Assembly (NCBI GenBank): GCA_947166135.1
Contig: CAMVDB010000003.1
Location: forward strand, 35,674 to 99,673
Reading direction: 5' to 3'
Length of the DNA: 64,000 nucleotides
Source of the DNA: an uncultured Clostridia bacterium
GTDB taxonomy: Bacteria; Bacillota; Clostridia; Oscillospirales; Acutalibacteraceae
Part shown: piece by piece, positions 27,432 to 36,773 of the stretch
Layout of the letters: every line of letters begins with the position of its first letter
Position numbering within the stretch: position 1 is the first letter of the stretch
The notes under the pieces: generated by a model
Told to the model about the DNA's origin: nothing
Databases searched by the model: none
Seen by the model: the letters and a program-made list of their open reading frames with translations, nothing else
Made by a program: the position numbers and the translations under genes

Positions 27432-27983
27432 ATGAGAGTACCTGAGGATTATATTATGGGGAAAGGCAAGAAAAGCAGCGGCTGCGGTGGCTCGTTCTGG
27501 TTTTTTGTGATTTCCGTAGGAGTTGCGAGCGTAGGCATAATCACCGGAACATGGCAGATCATGCTGATTGTAGCGGTTGTAATCGCAATAATCGGTGTTA
27601 TTCTATTTGTTCTCTATCTCGTGGTAGACAGTAAGCGTCAAAAGACGCTGCTTAATACTCCTGTATCTAACCTGACGCCGATTCAGTACGAGCAGTATAT
27701 CGCTTCGTATGTTCAAAAGCACGGATTTAAAAACGTTCGAGCCACACGAGCGAGCGGTGACTTTGGCGCGGATGTGTTGTGCGAGGACGCGGATGGTCAT
27801 CGAATTTGCATCCAGTGTAAACACTACAACAAGCCTGTCGGCGTTAAAGCCGTACAGGAGGTTATCGCCGCGAAGGAATATTACAAATGTGATCGTGCGT
27901 GGGTTTGTGCATCAAATACCTACACTCCCGCAGCCTGTGAAATGGCGGCTAAAACAGGAGTTGAACTATATACGGTTAAATAA
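27432..27983 (+). CDS. Membrane-anchored Mrr-like restriction endonuclease-fold protein
   Basis: Two TM segments; GDFGADVLCEDADGHRICIQCKHY (D..QxK) plus VQEVIAAKEYY. Confidence 0.82.
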   Translation: MRVPEDYIMGKGKKSSGCGGSFWFFVISVGVASVGIITGTWQIMLIVAVVIAIIGVILFVLYLVVDSKRQKTLLNTPVSNLTPIQYEQYIASYVQKHGFKNVRATRASGDFGADVLCEDADGHRICIQCKHYNKPVGVKAVQEVIAAKEYYKCDRAWVCASNTYTPAACEMAAKTGVELYTVK

Positions 27984-27993
27984 TCTCCCGTGA

Positions 27994-28045
27994 TCGGGCG
28001 GGTGTAAGGTCAACAGGGACTATCCTTTCGGGTAGTCCTTTTTCT
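27994..28045 (+). ncRNA. GTCAAC-hairpin-T-tract element, copy 1 (upstream of terL)
   Basis: ggtcaacaGGGACTATCC-tttc-GGGTAGTCCttttt. Confidence 0.5.
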
Positions 28046-28058
28046 TTTTGGAGGAGTT

Positions 28059-29714
28059 ATGAAAAACCTGATTGACGCAATTTTTTCGCAGATAAAAAAG
28101 GCGCCCGCGGAGTACGGCGCTTATGAGGATCTCTTTCTGCTGTGTCGGGAGCTGGAGGGGGCTGATTTTTCGCTCGCGCATGATACCAACAGCCGGCTCA
28201 AGCGGCATATCGCCCGGGCGGTGAGCCGCGGGGAGAACGCCTCGGCGTTCTTTGAGCTGTACAAGCGCAGTCTGCTCTTTGACGCGCGGTATGATTTCGA
28301 CAGCTATCTCCTCTATCTGGAGATCGACCGCCCGCCGGAGCAGCGCTTTTATCAGCCGCGCCGTCGGATCATGAAGACGCTGGTCGACGCAATCCGGCAG
28401 CTTGTAGATAACGAGCTTGACGAGCTCTTTCTCGCGATGCCGCCGCGTGTCGGCAAGACGACGATCCTCATGTTCCTGATTACGTGGCTGATCGGGCGGG
28501 ACAGCGAGCGGTCTAATCTCTACTCGGCGTATTCCGACGTCATTACCAAGGCGATGTATAACGGCGTGCTGGAGATTCTCGGCGATCCCGTGACCTATCG
28601 CTGGCGGGAGGTGTTCCCCGAATCTGAGATCGTGCAGACCAACGCTCAGGATGAGACCGTCAACATCGACCGTAAGAAGCGGTACCCGTCGCTGACCTGT
28701 CGTTCGTTGTACGGCACGCTGAACGGCGCTTGCGACTGTGACGGGCTGCTGATCTCGGATGACCTGATCGGCGGCATCGAGGAGGCTTTGAACCCTGAGC
28801 GCCTGAGCTCGGCGTGGAGCAAGGTCGACAATAACCTAATCCCCCGTGCCAAGGAACAGGCGAAGCTGCTCTGGTGCGGTACACGCTGGTCACTGAACGA
28901 CCCCGCAGGCAAGCGTATGGCGCTGCTCGAAAATGACGAGCGATTTCACGATCGGAGGGTAAGGGTACTGTCGCTTCCGGCGCTCGACGAGAATGACGAG
29001 AGCAACTTCGATTATGATTACGGCGTCGGCTTTTCTACCAAGTACTACCAAATGCGCCGCGCGTCCTTTGAGAAGAACAACGACATCGCGTCGTGGGACG
29101 CTCAGTACATGCAGGAGCCGATCGAGCGGGAGGGGACGCTGTTCACGCCCGAAGATTTCCGTTTTTATAACGGAGAGCTGCCGGGAGGGTCGCCTGACAG
29201 GGTGTATATGGCTGTGGACCCTGCTTTCGGCGGCGGGGATTATGTAGCGGCTCCCGTCTGCTATCAGTACGGCGAGGTCGTCTATGTACATGACGTGGTA
29301 TTCAATAACGGCGACAAGAAGATCACTCAGCCTCTCTTGGTCGATAAGGCTATGAGGCACAAGATAAACGCCATGCAGATCGAGGCGAACAAGTCGACCG
29401 AGGCGTACAAGGAGGGTGTCGAAAAGGGATTGGAGGAAAAGGGCGTCCGAATCAACCTGACCACAAAGCCCGCGCCCACCAATGTCGCCAAGGAGATCAG
29501 GATCTTTGACAAAGCGCCGGAGATCAAGCAGTATTTCATCTTCCGCGAGCCGGGTAAGCGATCTAAGGAGTATGAACAGTTCATGCAGAATGTGTTTACC
29601 TTCAAGGTTAACGGAAAGAACAAGCACGATGACGCGCCCGACAGCCTTGCGATGGCGGCGGATATGCTGCTTCATCCCGCAGGCGGGGTGAAAGTCTTCC
29701 GCCGAATGATCTGA
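28059..29714 (+). CDS. terL: Terminase large subunit
   Basis: AMPPRVGKTTILMF Walker A, LISDDLIGG, MAVDPAFGGGDY nuclease motif. Confidence 0.9.
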   Translation: MKNLIDAIFSQIKKAPAEYGAYEDLFLLCRELEGADFSLAHDTNSRLKRHIARAVSRGENASAFFELYKRSLLFDARYDFDSYLLYLEIDRPPEQRFYQPRRRIMKTLVDAIRQLVDNELDELFLAMPPRVGKTTILMFLITWLIGRDSERSNLYSAYSDVITKAMYNGVLEILGDPVTYRWREVFPESEIVQTNAQDETVNIDRKKRYPSLTCRSLYGTLNGACDCDGLLISDDLIGGIEEALNPERLSSAWSKVDNNLIPRAKEQAKLLWCGTRWSLNDPAGKRMALLENDERFHDRRVRVLSLPALDENDESNFDYDYGVGFSTKYYQMRRASFEKNNDIASWDAQYMQEPIEREGTLFTPEDFRFYNGELPGGSPDRVYMAVDPAFGGGDYVAAPVCYQYGEVVYVHDVVFNNGDKKITQPLLVDKAMRHKINAMQIEANKSTEAYKEGVEKGLEEKGVRINLTTKPAPTNVAKEIRIFDKAPEIKQYFIFREPGKRSKEYEQFMQNVFTFKVNGKNKHDDAPDSLAMAADMLLHPAGGVKVFRRMI

Positions 29715-29838
29715 TCCTTGTGTTTTGGCGGGAATTATAATTATTTTTAAGAAAATTACCACAAAATCATGTAAAACTATTGACTATTGACACAATATGT
29801 AGTAGAATATAAGAGTAATAATAGATGTCGGAGGGTTT

Positions 29839-29988
29839 ATGGAAACCATTTTCGATAAGAAGACGACAGATCTGATCCTTCAAGCGCTCAAGCGCGGCAA
29901 TACGGTCGAGCTGAAGAAGGAGCAGGGACGGCTGGTCGTCGTAGAGATTCAGCGAAAAGTGAAGATTAAGGCGTCTATAACAGGGTAG
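29839..29988 (+). CDS. Small hypothetical phage protein (49 aa)
   Basis: METIFDKKTTDLILQALKRGNTVELKKEQGRLVVVEIQRKVKIKASITG; RBS ggaggg; not in the ORF track. Confidence 0.6.
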   Translation: METIFDKKTTDLILQALKRGNTVELKKEQGRLVVVEIQRKVKIKASITG

Positions 29989-30035
29989 GCGTATACGGTC
30001 AACCGGGGCTGCGAGTTCATCGCGGCCCTTTTTCT
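29982..30035 (+). ncRNA. GTCAAC-hairpin-T-tract element, copy 2 (upstream of portal)
   Basis: ggtcaaccgGGGCTGCGA-gttca-TCGCGGCCCttttt. Confidence 0.5.
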
Positions 30036-30062
30036 ATATCTGCGAAAGGGGAGAGGGACAGC

Positions 30063-31457
30063 GTGAATTATGCCGCGTTCATCGGGCGATATCCGATCTA
30101 TACCGACCGTGAGATCATCGACAGAAACAACGTCGTTGACGTGTTGGTTAAAGCGCTCCCTACCCATGTGATGAACAGCGGGCAGATCGACTTCCTGTAT
30201 AAGTACTATGCCGGTAATCAGCCGATTCTGAACCGTGAGAAGAAGGTACGCAGCGAGATCAACAATACCGTTGTCGAGAACCGCGCCATCGAGATCGTAA
30301 ACTTCAAGACAGCCTACCTGATCGGCGAGCCTGTTCAGTATGTCAGCAACGGCGCTGAGGATATGCGGGAGCCAATCAAGGAACTCAACGAGTATATGAG
30401 GCTGGCTCATAAGCACTATGAGGACAAGGCGCTTGTGTGGTGGTCGCATATCGCCGGTACCTCGTATCGTATGACGATGCCCGCGCTCGAGAACCGCGAG
30501 GATAAATCACCCTTTGATATCTATTCTCTCGACCCTCGGGACGCATTTGTCGTCTACTGGAGCGGGCTGGGACATAAGCCCGTGATGGGCGTGTACATCG
30601 TCACCACCGGCGAGGGAAAGAAGGAGTACTACTGCTATACAGATCGGATGTACTACAAGATCGTGGATCGCGAGATCGTCGAGGAGAGAGCCCACCTGCT
30701 GAGGGATGTGCCGATCGTCGAGTATCCCTTGAACTTCGCCCGACTCGGCGCGTTCGAGCCGGTGCTGAGTATGCTGGACGCGATCAATACCGTATCTTCA
30801 AACCGTCTTGACGGAATCGAGCAGTTTGTCCAGGCGCTGCTGGTGCTGATCGGTGTGGATATGGAGAAGAAACAGTTCCTTGAGCTCAAGGAACTCGGCG
30901 GTGTTCAGATACCGCCCGGCGGCGACATCAAGTATCTGGTACAGGAGCTGAACCAGATGCAGACTCAGACGCTGGTAGACTATCTCTATCAGACGGTGCT
31001 GACAATCTGCGGTATGCCGAACCGTAACGGCGGCAGCTCCACCAGCGATACCGGCGTCGCCGTACACATCCGCGACGGATGGGAGGCGGCGGAGAACCGC
31101 GCCAAGGACACCGAGGGGATGTTCGTCTACAGTGAGGAGAACACTCTCCGTCTCGTGAGTCGGATCATCAGCGTATATCGCGACGTTGATCTCAGGCTGA
31201 GGTCGATCGACGTTCGCTTCACCCGACGCAACTATGAGAATATCCAGGAGAAATCTCAGGTGCTGACGACCATGCTCGGCAGTGAGAAGATTCATCCGCT
31301 GCTCGGCTTCGAGCATTGCGGTATGTTCTCGGACCCCGAGGAGGCGTACCGTATGAGCGTGGATTATGAGAGGAAGGTTCAAGCGCAGAAGGAAGCGGAG
31401 CTCAAAGCACTGAGTACCGTCGAGACGCCCGACGAGCCGGTGAACGAGGATGTATGA
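30063..31457 (+). CDS. Portal protein (SPP1 gp6-like)
   Basis: NFKTAYLIGEPVQYVS, DPRDAFVVYWSG; position after terL. Confidence 0.88.
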   Translation: MNYAAFIGRYPIYTDREIIDRNNVVDVLVKALPTHVMNSGQIDFLYKYYAGNQPILNREKKVRSEINNTVVENRAIEIVNFKTAYLIGEPVQYVSNGAEDMREPIKELNEYMRLAHKHYEDKALVWWSHIAGTSYRMTMPALENREDKSPFDIYSLDPRDAFVVYWSGLGHKPVMGVYIVTTGEGKKEYYCYTDRMYYKIVDREIVEERAHLLRDVPIVEYPLNFARLGAFEPVLSMLDAINTVSSNRLDGIEQFVQALLVLIGVDMEKKQFLELKELGGVQIPPGGDIKYLVQELNQMQTQTLVDYLYQTVLTICGMPNRNGGSSTSDTGVAVHIRDGWEAAENRAKDTEGMFVYSEENTLRLVSRIISVYRDVDLRLRSIDVRFTRRNYENIQEKSQVLTTMLGSEKIHPLLGFEHCGMFSDPEEAYRMSVDYERKVQAQKEAELKALSTVETPDEPVNEDV

Positions 31458-32049
31458 ATTTACCGACAGGGTCATCGCCTATCTAAACCGCCGCTTCATC
31501 GAGATATTCGGCAAGCTGAAGCAGAGGGTCATTCGGCGTAATCTTGCACGGATGGATGAGATTACGGTTCTGAACAGTGTGAATGATGCGTATATCGAGC
31601 TGGAGCGGGTCTCGCGGAAGATGCTCGGAGTGATCGCCGAGAAAACCTATACCAAACTGCATAACGGCGGTTCTCTTGCCGAGATGTGGCTGACGGGATT
31701 CCTCGACGGGTACAGTCCCGTTACCCGCTATGTGTTTTCACAGGAGGTCGGCCGCAAGCGCGCGAGACTCTATGAGGCGCTGGTCGCCTCAAAGGGAGAC
31801 CCTGCCGAGATCGACAAGGCGCTGCGATACTGGTCGAAGATGGTCGCGGAGTACGCGGTCGAGGTGACTGACGCAGTGATGCTCCAAGCGATGGCTGAGG
31901 ACGGCTTGAGCGAGGTTCAGTGGTATACCGCCGAGGATGAGCGGGTGTGCAAAGAGTGCGGTCGCCGCCACGGTCTGATTTATCCGATTAACGCTGTACC
32001 GCCGAAGCCGCACTGGGGATGCCGCTGTTATCTGCTCCCCGTAAATTGA
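31450..32049 (+). CDS. Minor head/head morphogenesis protein (SPP1 gp7-like)
   Basis: AEDERVCKECGRRHGLIYPINAVPPKPHWGCRCYLLPV. Confidence 0.8.
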   Translation: MYEFTDRVIAYLNRRFIEIFGKLKQRVIRRNLARMDEITVLNSVNDAYIELERVSRKMLGVIAEKTYTKLHNGGSLAEMWLTGFLDGYSPVTRYVFSQEVGRKRARLYEALVASKGDPAEIDKALRYWSKMVAEYAVEVTDAVMLQAMAEDGLSEVQWYTAEDERVCKECGRRHGLIYPINAVPPKPHWGCRCYLLPVN

Positions 32050-32061
32050 ATATTCTGCCGC

Positions 32062-32118
32062 AACAGGGCGGCGATTACAGTCAACCGGGACTATGAACGA
32101 TGTTCACAGTCCTTTTTA
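32062..32118 (+). ncRNA. GTCAAC-hairpin-T-tract element, copy 3 (upstream of scaffold)
   Basis: agtcaaccgGGACTATGAAC-gat-GTTCACAGTCCttttt. Confidence 0.5.
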
Positions 32119-32211
32119 TATTGCCAGAGAAGGCATAAATCGCAAGCGGGAGACAACCCGGATAAAAACAGAAAACATCGACAGAGAAGTCGTAAATCGC
32201 AGGAGGTTATT

Positions 32212-32766
32212 ATGGCAAAGATTGATACCACTCAGATCGAAGGTTATGAGAACATGACCGCCGAGGAGAAGCTCGCAGCGCTCGAGAGTTACGAGTATGA
32301 GGATCACTCCGAGGAGGTTCAGACCTTGAAGAACAGGAATGATAAGCTGTCGAAAGAGTCCGCCGAGTGGAAGCGTAAGCACAATGCGCTGCTCTCGGAG
32401 GACGAGCGCAAGGCTCAGGAGGCTAAGGAAGAGCGTGAGAGGATGGAACAGGAGCTCGCTGAGCTCCGACGCGAGAAAGCGAAGTCCGTATATAAGGCGA
32501 AGCTCCTCGCGGACGGCTATGACGAGACGCTCGCGGACGCTTCCGCCGACGCGCTGGCTGACGGCGACACCGACACCTTCTTTGCCAATCAGAAGAAGTT
32601 TATCGCCGCTCGTGATAAAGCCCTCAAGGAGGAGCTCATGCGCGGCACACCCCGCCCCGGCGCAGGTGACGGTACGACCTATAATTCTAAGGACGAGATT
32701 ATGAAGATCACCGACCCCGTTGCCCGTCAGCAGGCGATCGCGGACAATATGCATTTGTTCGAGTAA
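32212..32766 (+). CDS. Scaffold protein (DUF4355-like)
   Basis: Coiled-coil, highly charged, immediately before the capsid gene. Confidence 0.75.
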   Translation: MAKIDTTQIEGYENMTAEEKLAALESYEYEDHSEEVQTLKNRNDKLSKESAEWKRKHNALLSEDERKAQEAKEERERMEQELAELRREKAKSVYKAKLLADGYDETLADASADALADGDTDTFFANQKKFIAARDKALKEELMRGTPRPGAGDGTTYNSKDEIMKITDPVARQQAIADNMHLFE

Positions 32767-32788
32767 TTTATGAAAAGGAGAGATCATC

Positions 32789-33952
32789 ATGGCAAAAGCC
32801 AATTTAACCACTCAGGCTGATTTCAAGACCAGAGCGCGTGAGATCGACTTCGTGACCCGCTTCAGCAAGAACTGGCGGGCACTGATGGATATTCTCGGTA
32901 TCATGCGACCCATCAAGAAGACTCCCGGTACTCGGCTGGTAGCGACCAAGGCGAGCGTCACCCTTCAGAACGGCGACGTCGGCGAGGGCGAGGAGATCCC
33001 TTACTCTAAGGCGAAGGTCGAGTCGGCATACTTCGAGGACATCGAGATCAAAAAGTACGCGAAGGCGGTCTCCATCGAGTCTGTCAACAAGTACGGCGCC
33101 GATATCGCTGTCCAGAAGACCGACGACGCTTTCCTCAACCAGCTCCAGACCCAGGTGCTCAACACCTTCTATGCTTTTCTCAAGACCGGTCTCCTCACCT
33201 TTACCGAGACCTCGTGGAAGCGTGCGCTGGCGATGGCGAAGGGTATGGTGCTGAACCAGTTCCAGCAGATGAGTCTGGATGTTACCGAGGTCGTCGGCTT
33301 CGCAAACATTTTGGACTTCTACGACTATCTCGGCGATCAGGAGATCACCGTTCAGACCCTGTTCGGTCTGACTTATGTAAAGGACTTTCTGGGTTATCGT
33401 ACTCTGGTCCTGCTGTCCGATAACTGTATCGACCGTGATATGGTTATCGCCGTTCCTGTCGAGGACATCGATCTGTACTACATCGACCCTGACGAGAGCG
33501 ATTTCCATCGTTTGGGTCTTGACTACACCGTTGAGGGTGAGACTAACCTGATCGGCTTCCACGCAGGAGGCAACTACAGTACCGCCGTCGGTGAGGTGTT
33601 CGCCCTCATGGGTATGAAGCTCTGGGCTGAGTACCTCGACGGAATCGCGGTCGTTACCGTCGGCGAGAGCGGTACGCTCGGTAAGCTGACCGTCACCTCC
33701 GCAGCCGGCACCAATGTCGGCGATACCGCACTGAGCGTATCGCCCGCCCTGACCTCCGGCAATATCTACAAGTACAGAGTCGCCGACACCGCGGTCCCTG
33801 TATCCTATGATATGAGCGTCAAGCACTGGTCTGTATGGGACGGCAGCTCCGACATCACCGCGGCGACCGGCAAGGTCATCACGCTGGTTGAGGCGACCGC
33901 TGACTTCCGCGCACGTCTGAGCGGCAGCGCGACCGTTACCGCCAAGGCGTAA
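32789..33952 (+). CDS. Major capsid protein with possible C-terminal Ig-like extension
   Basis: Position; capsid-like body followed by KLTVTSAAGTNVGDTALSVSP... domain. Confidence 0.8.
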   Translation: MAKANLTTQADFKTRAREIDFVTRFSKNWRALMDILGIMRPIKKTPGTRLVATKASVTLQNGDVGEGEEIPYSKAKVESAYFEDIEIKKYAKAVSIESVNKYGADIAVQKTDDAFLNQLQTQVLNTFYAFLKTGLLTFTETSWKRALAMAKGMVLNQFQQMSLDVTEVVGFANILDFYDYLGDQEITVQTLFGLTYVKDFLGYRTLVLLSDNCIDRDMVIAVPVEDIDLYYIDPDESDFHRLGLDYTVEGETNLIGFHAGGNYSTAVGEVFALMGMKLWAEYLDGIAVVTVGESGTLGKLTVTSAAGTNVGDTALSVSPALTSGNIYKYRVADTAVPVSYDMSVKHWSVWDGSSDITAATGKVITLVEATADFRARLSGSATVTAKA

Positions 33953-33981
33953 CTTAGATCACTGAAAGGCAGGTGGGATAA

Positions 33982-34305
33982 ATGACACAGATTGAAGCGC
34001 TGAGAGCGCTGGTCGACGAGACCGACGATGCAATTTTGACCACCTGCCTTAGTATTGCAGGGCGGAAGATCTGCAACCGGTGTTATCCGTTCCGGGAGCG
34101 TACGACCGTTCCTCAGAAGTATTACGCCTTGCAGATCGAGATCGCCGCGTATCTCGTGAATAAGATGGGCGCCGAGGGTGAGATCACTCACAACGAGAAC
34201 GGGATCAACCGTACCTACGAGAGCGCGAGCGTCCCCGAGTCGATGCTTAGGGAGATCACGCCGTTCATCGGTACCTTCGGAGGTGCTGACGATGCGCTGT
34301 CTTAG
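33982..34305 (+). CDS. Head-tail connector
   Basis: Size and position after the capsid gene. Confidence 0.7.
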   Translation: MTQIEALRALVDETDDAILTTCLSIAGRKICNRCYPFRERTTVPQKYYALQIEIAAYLVNKMGAEGEITHNENGINRTYESASVPESMLREITPFIGTFGGADDALS

Positions 34306-34645
34306 GCGAAACAAGAGGCCGTTTTGGTATGCTCTGTTCCGTGAGAAGGAGCGGGTGAAGGGCGGTCATCGACCCATCTATGAGGACGCCGTCAGGACGA
34401 CCGGTAATATCTCTCCCGCAAAGGGCGCGGCGTATGCCGAGCCGTTCGGCAGTGATCTCCAGTATGATCGGGTGATCGTGCTGGATAATCCGAACTGTCC
34501 GATCGATGAGAACACGATCCTTTTCATCGACGTTGAGCCTTCCCGTAACACGGACGGCGATTACATCTATGATTATGTCGTGAAGAAGGTCGCCCGCTCG
34601 CTGAACAGCGTGTCGATCGCCGTCAGCAGGGTGAGCGTATCATGA
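34292..34645 (+). CDS. Head closure protein
   Basis: Position; DLQYDRVIVLDNPNCPIDENTILFID. Confidence 0.65.
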   Translation: MRCLRRNKRPFWYALFREKERVKGGHRPIYEDAVRTTGNISPAKGAAYAEPFGSDLQYDRVIVLDNPNCPIDENTILFIDVEPSRNTDGDYIYDYVVKKVARSLNSVSIAVSRVSVS

Positions 34646-35130
34646 TTCGCATTAGCTCGAACATCGACACCGTTATCAAACAGCTCAGGCAGTACAGAGA
34701 TCACCTTGATGAGAAGCGCCGCCGCTTTATGGAGCGGCTCGCCGATCTCGGTGTGGCAACGGCTGATCTTAAGTTCCGCACGGCTGATTATGACGGTGAG
34801 AAGGATGTATCGGTCACAGGTCCCGTATGGGTGGATGACAAGACCCTGAGGGTAGCGGCGTCGGGCAGCTCGGTATTATTCATCGAGTTCGGCTCGGGTC
34901 TGATCGGCGGCGGCCATCCTCAGTCTGCCGAATTCGGTTACGGTCCCGGCACCTATTCCGACAACGAATCGCTCGGCGGTAAGCACCACTGGGACGATCC
35001 TAAGGGTTGGTACTACGAGCACGGTAAGAAGTCCCACGGCAACCCTCCCGCTCGTGCGATGTACGAGGCGGGAAAGCAGATGAGGGAAAACATCGCAAAG
35101 ATCGCCCGGGAGGTGTACGGACATGATTGA
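34642..35130 (+). CDS. HK97 gp10-like tail component
   Basis: LFIEFGSGLIG..PARAMYEAGKQMREN. Confidence 0.7.
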   Translation: MIRISSNIDTVIKQLRQYRDHLDEKRRRFMERLADLGVATADLKFRTADYDGEKDVSVTGPVWVDDKTLRVAASGSSVLFIEFGSGLIGGGHPQSAEFGYGPGTYSDNESLGGKHHWDDPKGWYYEHGKKSHGNPPARAMYEAGKQMRENIAKIAREVYGHD

Positions 35131-35524
35131 TATTGAGGACGATGTGATCGAGGTCGTCGAGCAGGCGCTCGCGGATCACGGCTACGATATCCACGTCAGC
35201 AATCTCCCGATCTCGGCCGAGGATCAATTCCCCTGTGTACAGCTCGAAGAGATCGACAACTATATCTATCAGCGAACTGTCGATTCAGGCAGTCGGGAGA
35301 ACCATGCTGTCACGGCATACGAGCTGACTGTATCGTCGAATAAGACCTATCAGGCGCGAAGCGAGAGCAAGCGCATTTTCGGCATTGTCAGCGATACGCT
35401 GGTAGGCATGGGGTTTATTCGTAATTCAATGCAGCCGATTCCCGTCAGTGAGGGTACACGGTACCGTTACGTCGGACGATTTTCGGCTGTTGTTTCAAAA
35501 GATAAGCAAATTGCAAGGAGGTAA
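35123..35524 (+). CDS. Tail terminator-like protein
   Basis: Size and order. Confidence 0.6.
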   Translation: MIDIEDDVIEVVEQALADHGYDIHVSNLPISAEDQFPCVQLEEIDNYIYQRTVDSGSRENHAVTAYELTVSSNKTYQARSESKRIFGIVSDTLVGMGFIRNSMQPIPVSEGTRYRYVGRFSAVVSKDKQIARR

Positions 35525-35527
35525 AGT

Positions 35528-35959
35528 ATGGCAACCAGTACCTATATGACATTTTTGATGCATGGCACAGGTGAGGGCACGATCACCTATAATAAGCTGG
35601 TCGATATCAAGGATTCTCCCGAGATCGAGGGCGCCCCGAACGCACTGGACACCACCACGCTTTCGGACGGTTCCCGCACCAGTACGCCCGGCGTCAAGGG
35701 CGACAACAGCGCCAAGGATTTCACCTGTAACTACGACAAGGCGAAGTTCAACGAGATCAAGCAGCTGGAAGGCACCGAGCAGAATCTCGCGATCTGGTAC
35801 GGCGGTACCGAGGAGAACGGTGTGGTCACTCCTACCGGCTCCGACGGTAAGCGCAGCTTCAAGGGCTATGTGTCTGTCCGTGACGCGGCGGCGAGTGTTG
35901 ACGCGGTTCGCGATATGATCGTGTCCGTTCTGCCGACTACGCCGATCACGTACTCGTAA
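35528..35959 (+). CDS. Major tail protein
   Basis: Size and order; GVKGDNSAKDFTCNYDKAKF tail-tube-like. Confidence 0.7.
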   Translation: MATSTYMTFLMHGTGEGTITYNKLVDIKDSPEIEGAPNALDTTTLSDGSRTSTPGVKGDNSAKDFTCNYDKAKFNEIKQLEGTEQNLAIWYGGTEENGVVTPTGSDGKRSFKGYVSVRDAAASVDAVRDMIVSVLPTTPITYS

Positions 35960-35979
35960 TCTGACAGGAGGGTTTCGTT

Positions 35980-36321
35980 ATGGCTGAAAACGCTAAGGTA
36001 ATTACCATCCCCTACAAGGGGAAGACATACACGCTGGAGTTCTCGCGTGACGTCGTGAGGATGATGGAGAATCAGGGCTTCAACATCGATAACATCGACA
36101 CAAAGCCCGTGACCACGATTCCCGATCTGTTCGCGGGCGCGTTTCGCAAGAATCATGCAAGCGTCTCCCGCAAGACGATCAACGACATCTTCGATCACAT
36201 GACACGCCGCGACAAGCTTATCACAAAGCTTGCCGAGATGTACTACGAGACCGTGGAGGCGTTGTTCGACGAGCCTGAGGAGGGCGAAGAGGGAAACGCG
36301 AACTGGGACGCGACTTGGTAA
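35980..36321 (+). CDS. Tail assembly chaperone (gpG-like)
   Basis: Position between tail tube and tape measure; slippery site near the 3' end. Confidence 0.75.
   Translation: MAENAKVITIPYKGKTYTLEFSRDVVRMMENQGFNIDNIDTKPVTTIPDLFAGAFRKNHASVSRKTINDIFDHMTRRDKLITKLAEMYYETVEALFDEPEEGEEGNANWDATW
36291..36297 (+). other. Candidate -1 programmed ribosomal frameshift site G_GGA_AAC
   Basis: GGGAAAC in the X_XXY_YYZ phase of the gpG-like frame; -1 shift enters the 36315-36773 frame without a stop. Confidence 0.75.
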
Positions 36322-36773
36322 GTGATCGCCCGTCCCTTGACGGGGGCGGCTCTGCAGCCGCTCCTGTTTCTTATTCAGAAATATTCTATGAACACTTACC
36401 GTACTACATCCAGATCGGGATGTCTGCAGACGAGTTCTGGCACGGCTCCCCGATCATGGCAAAGATCTACCGCAAGGCATGGAAGCTCCGATTGAAGAAG
36501 GAGAACCGCGATATGTGGCTGCAAGGGCTGTATATCTACAGCGCCTTGTGCGCGGTGTCGCCCGTCATGCACGCCTTCGCAAAGAACGGTACCAAGCCGA
36601 TACCGTATCTTGATGAGCCGATCCCCGTTACGAAAGAGGAGATTCGCGAGAAGCGCGAGAGGGATGCCCGAGCGCGGTATGAGAGGATCAAGAGAAGTAC
36701 CGATTCGTGGATGATCTCCGCGAATGTCAGACTCTCGAAACAGGCGGCAAAGGAGGTGAGCAAGGATGAGTAA
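36315..36773 (+). CDS. Tail assembly chaperone T-frame, likely expressed as a -1 frameshift fusion (gpGT)
   Basis: Overlaps the gpG-like end; only a TTG start. Confidence 0.7.
   Translation: MVSDRPSLDGGGSAAAPVSYSEIFYEHLPYYIQIGMSADEFWHGSPIMAKIYRKAWKLRLKKENRDMWLQGLYIYSALCAVSPVMHAFAKNGTKPIPYLDEPIPVTKEEIREKRERDARARYERIKRSTDSWMISANVRLSKQAAKEVSKDE

Noticed and set aside
28890-29762. 290-aa minus-strand ORF opposite terL (and the similar 32804-33826, 1708-2481, 5623-6333 minus ORFs)
   Set aside because: Lie entirely opposite well-supported genes and show complement-frame composition.
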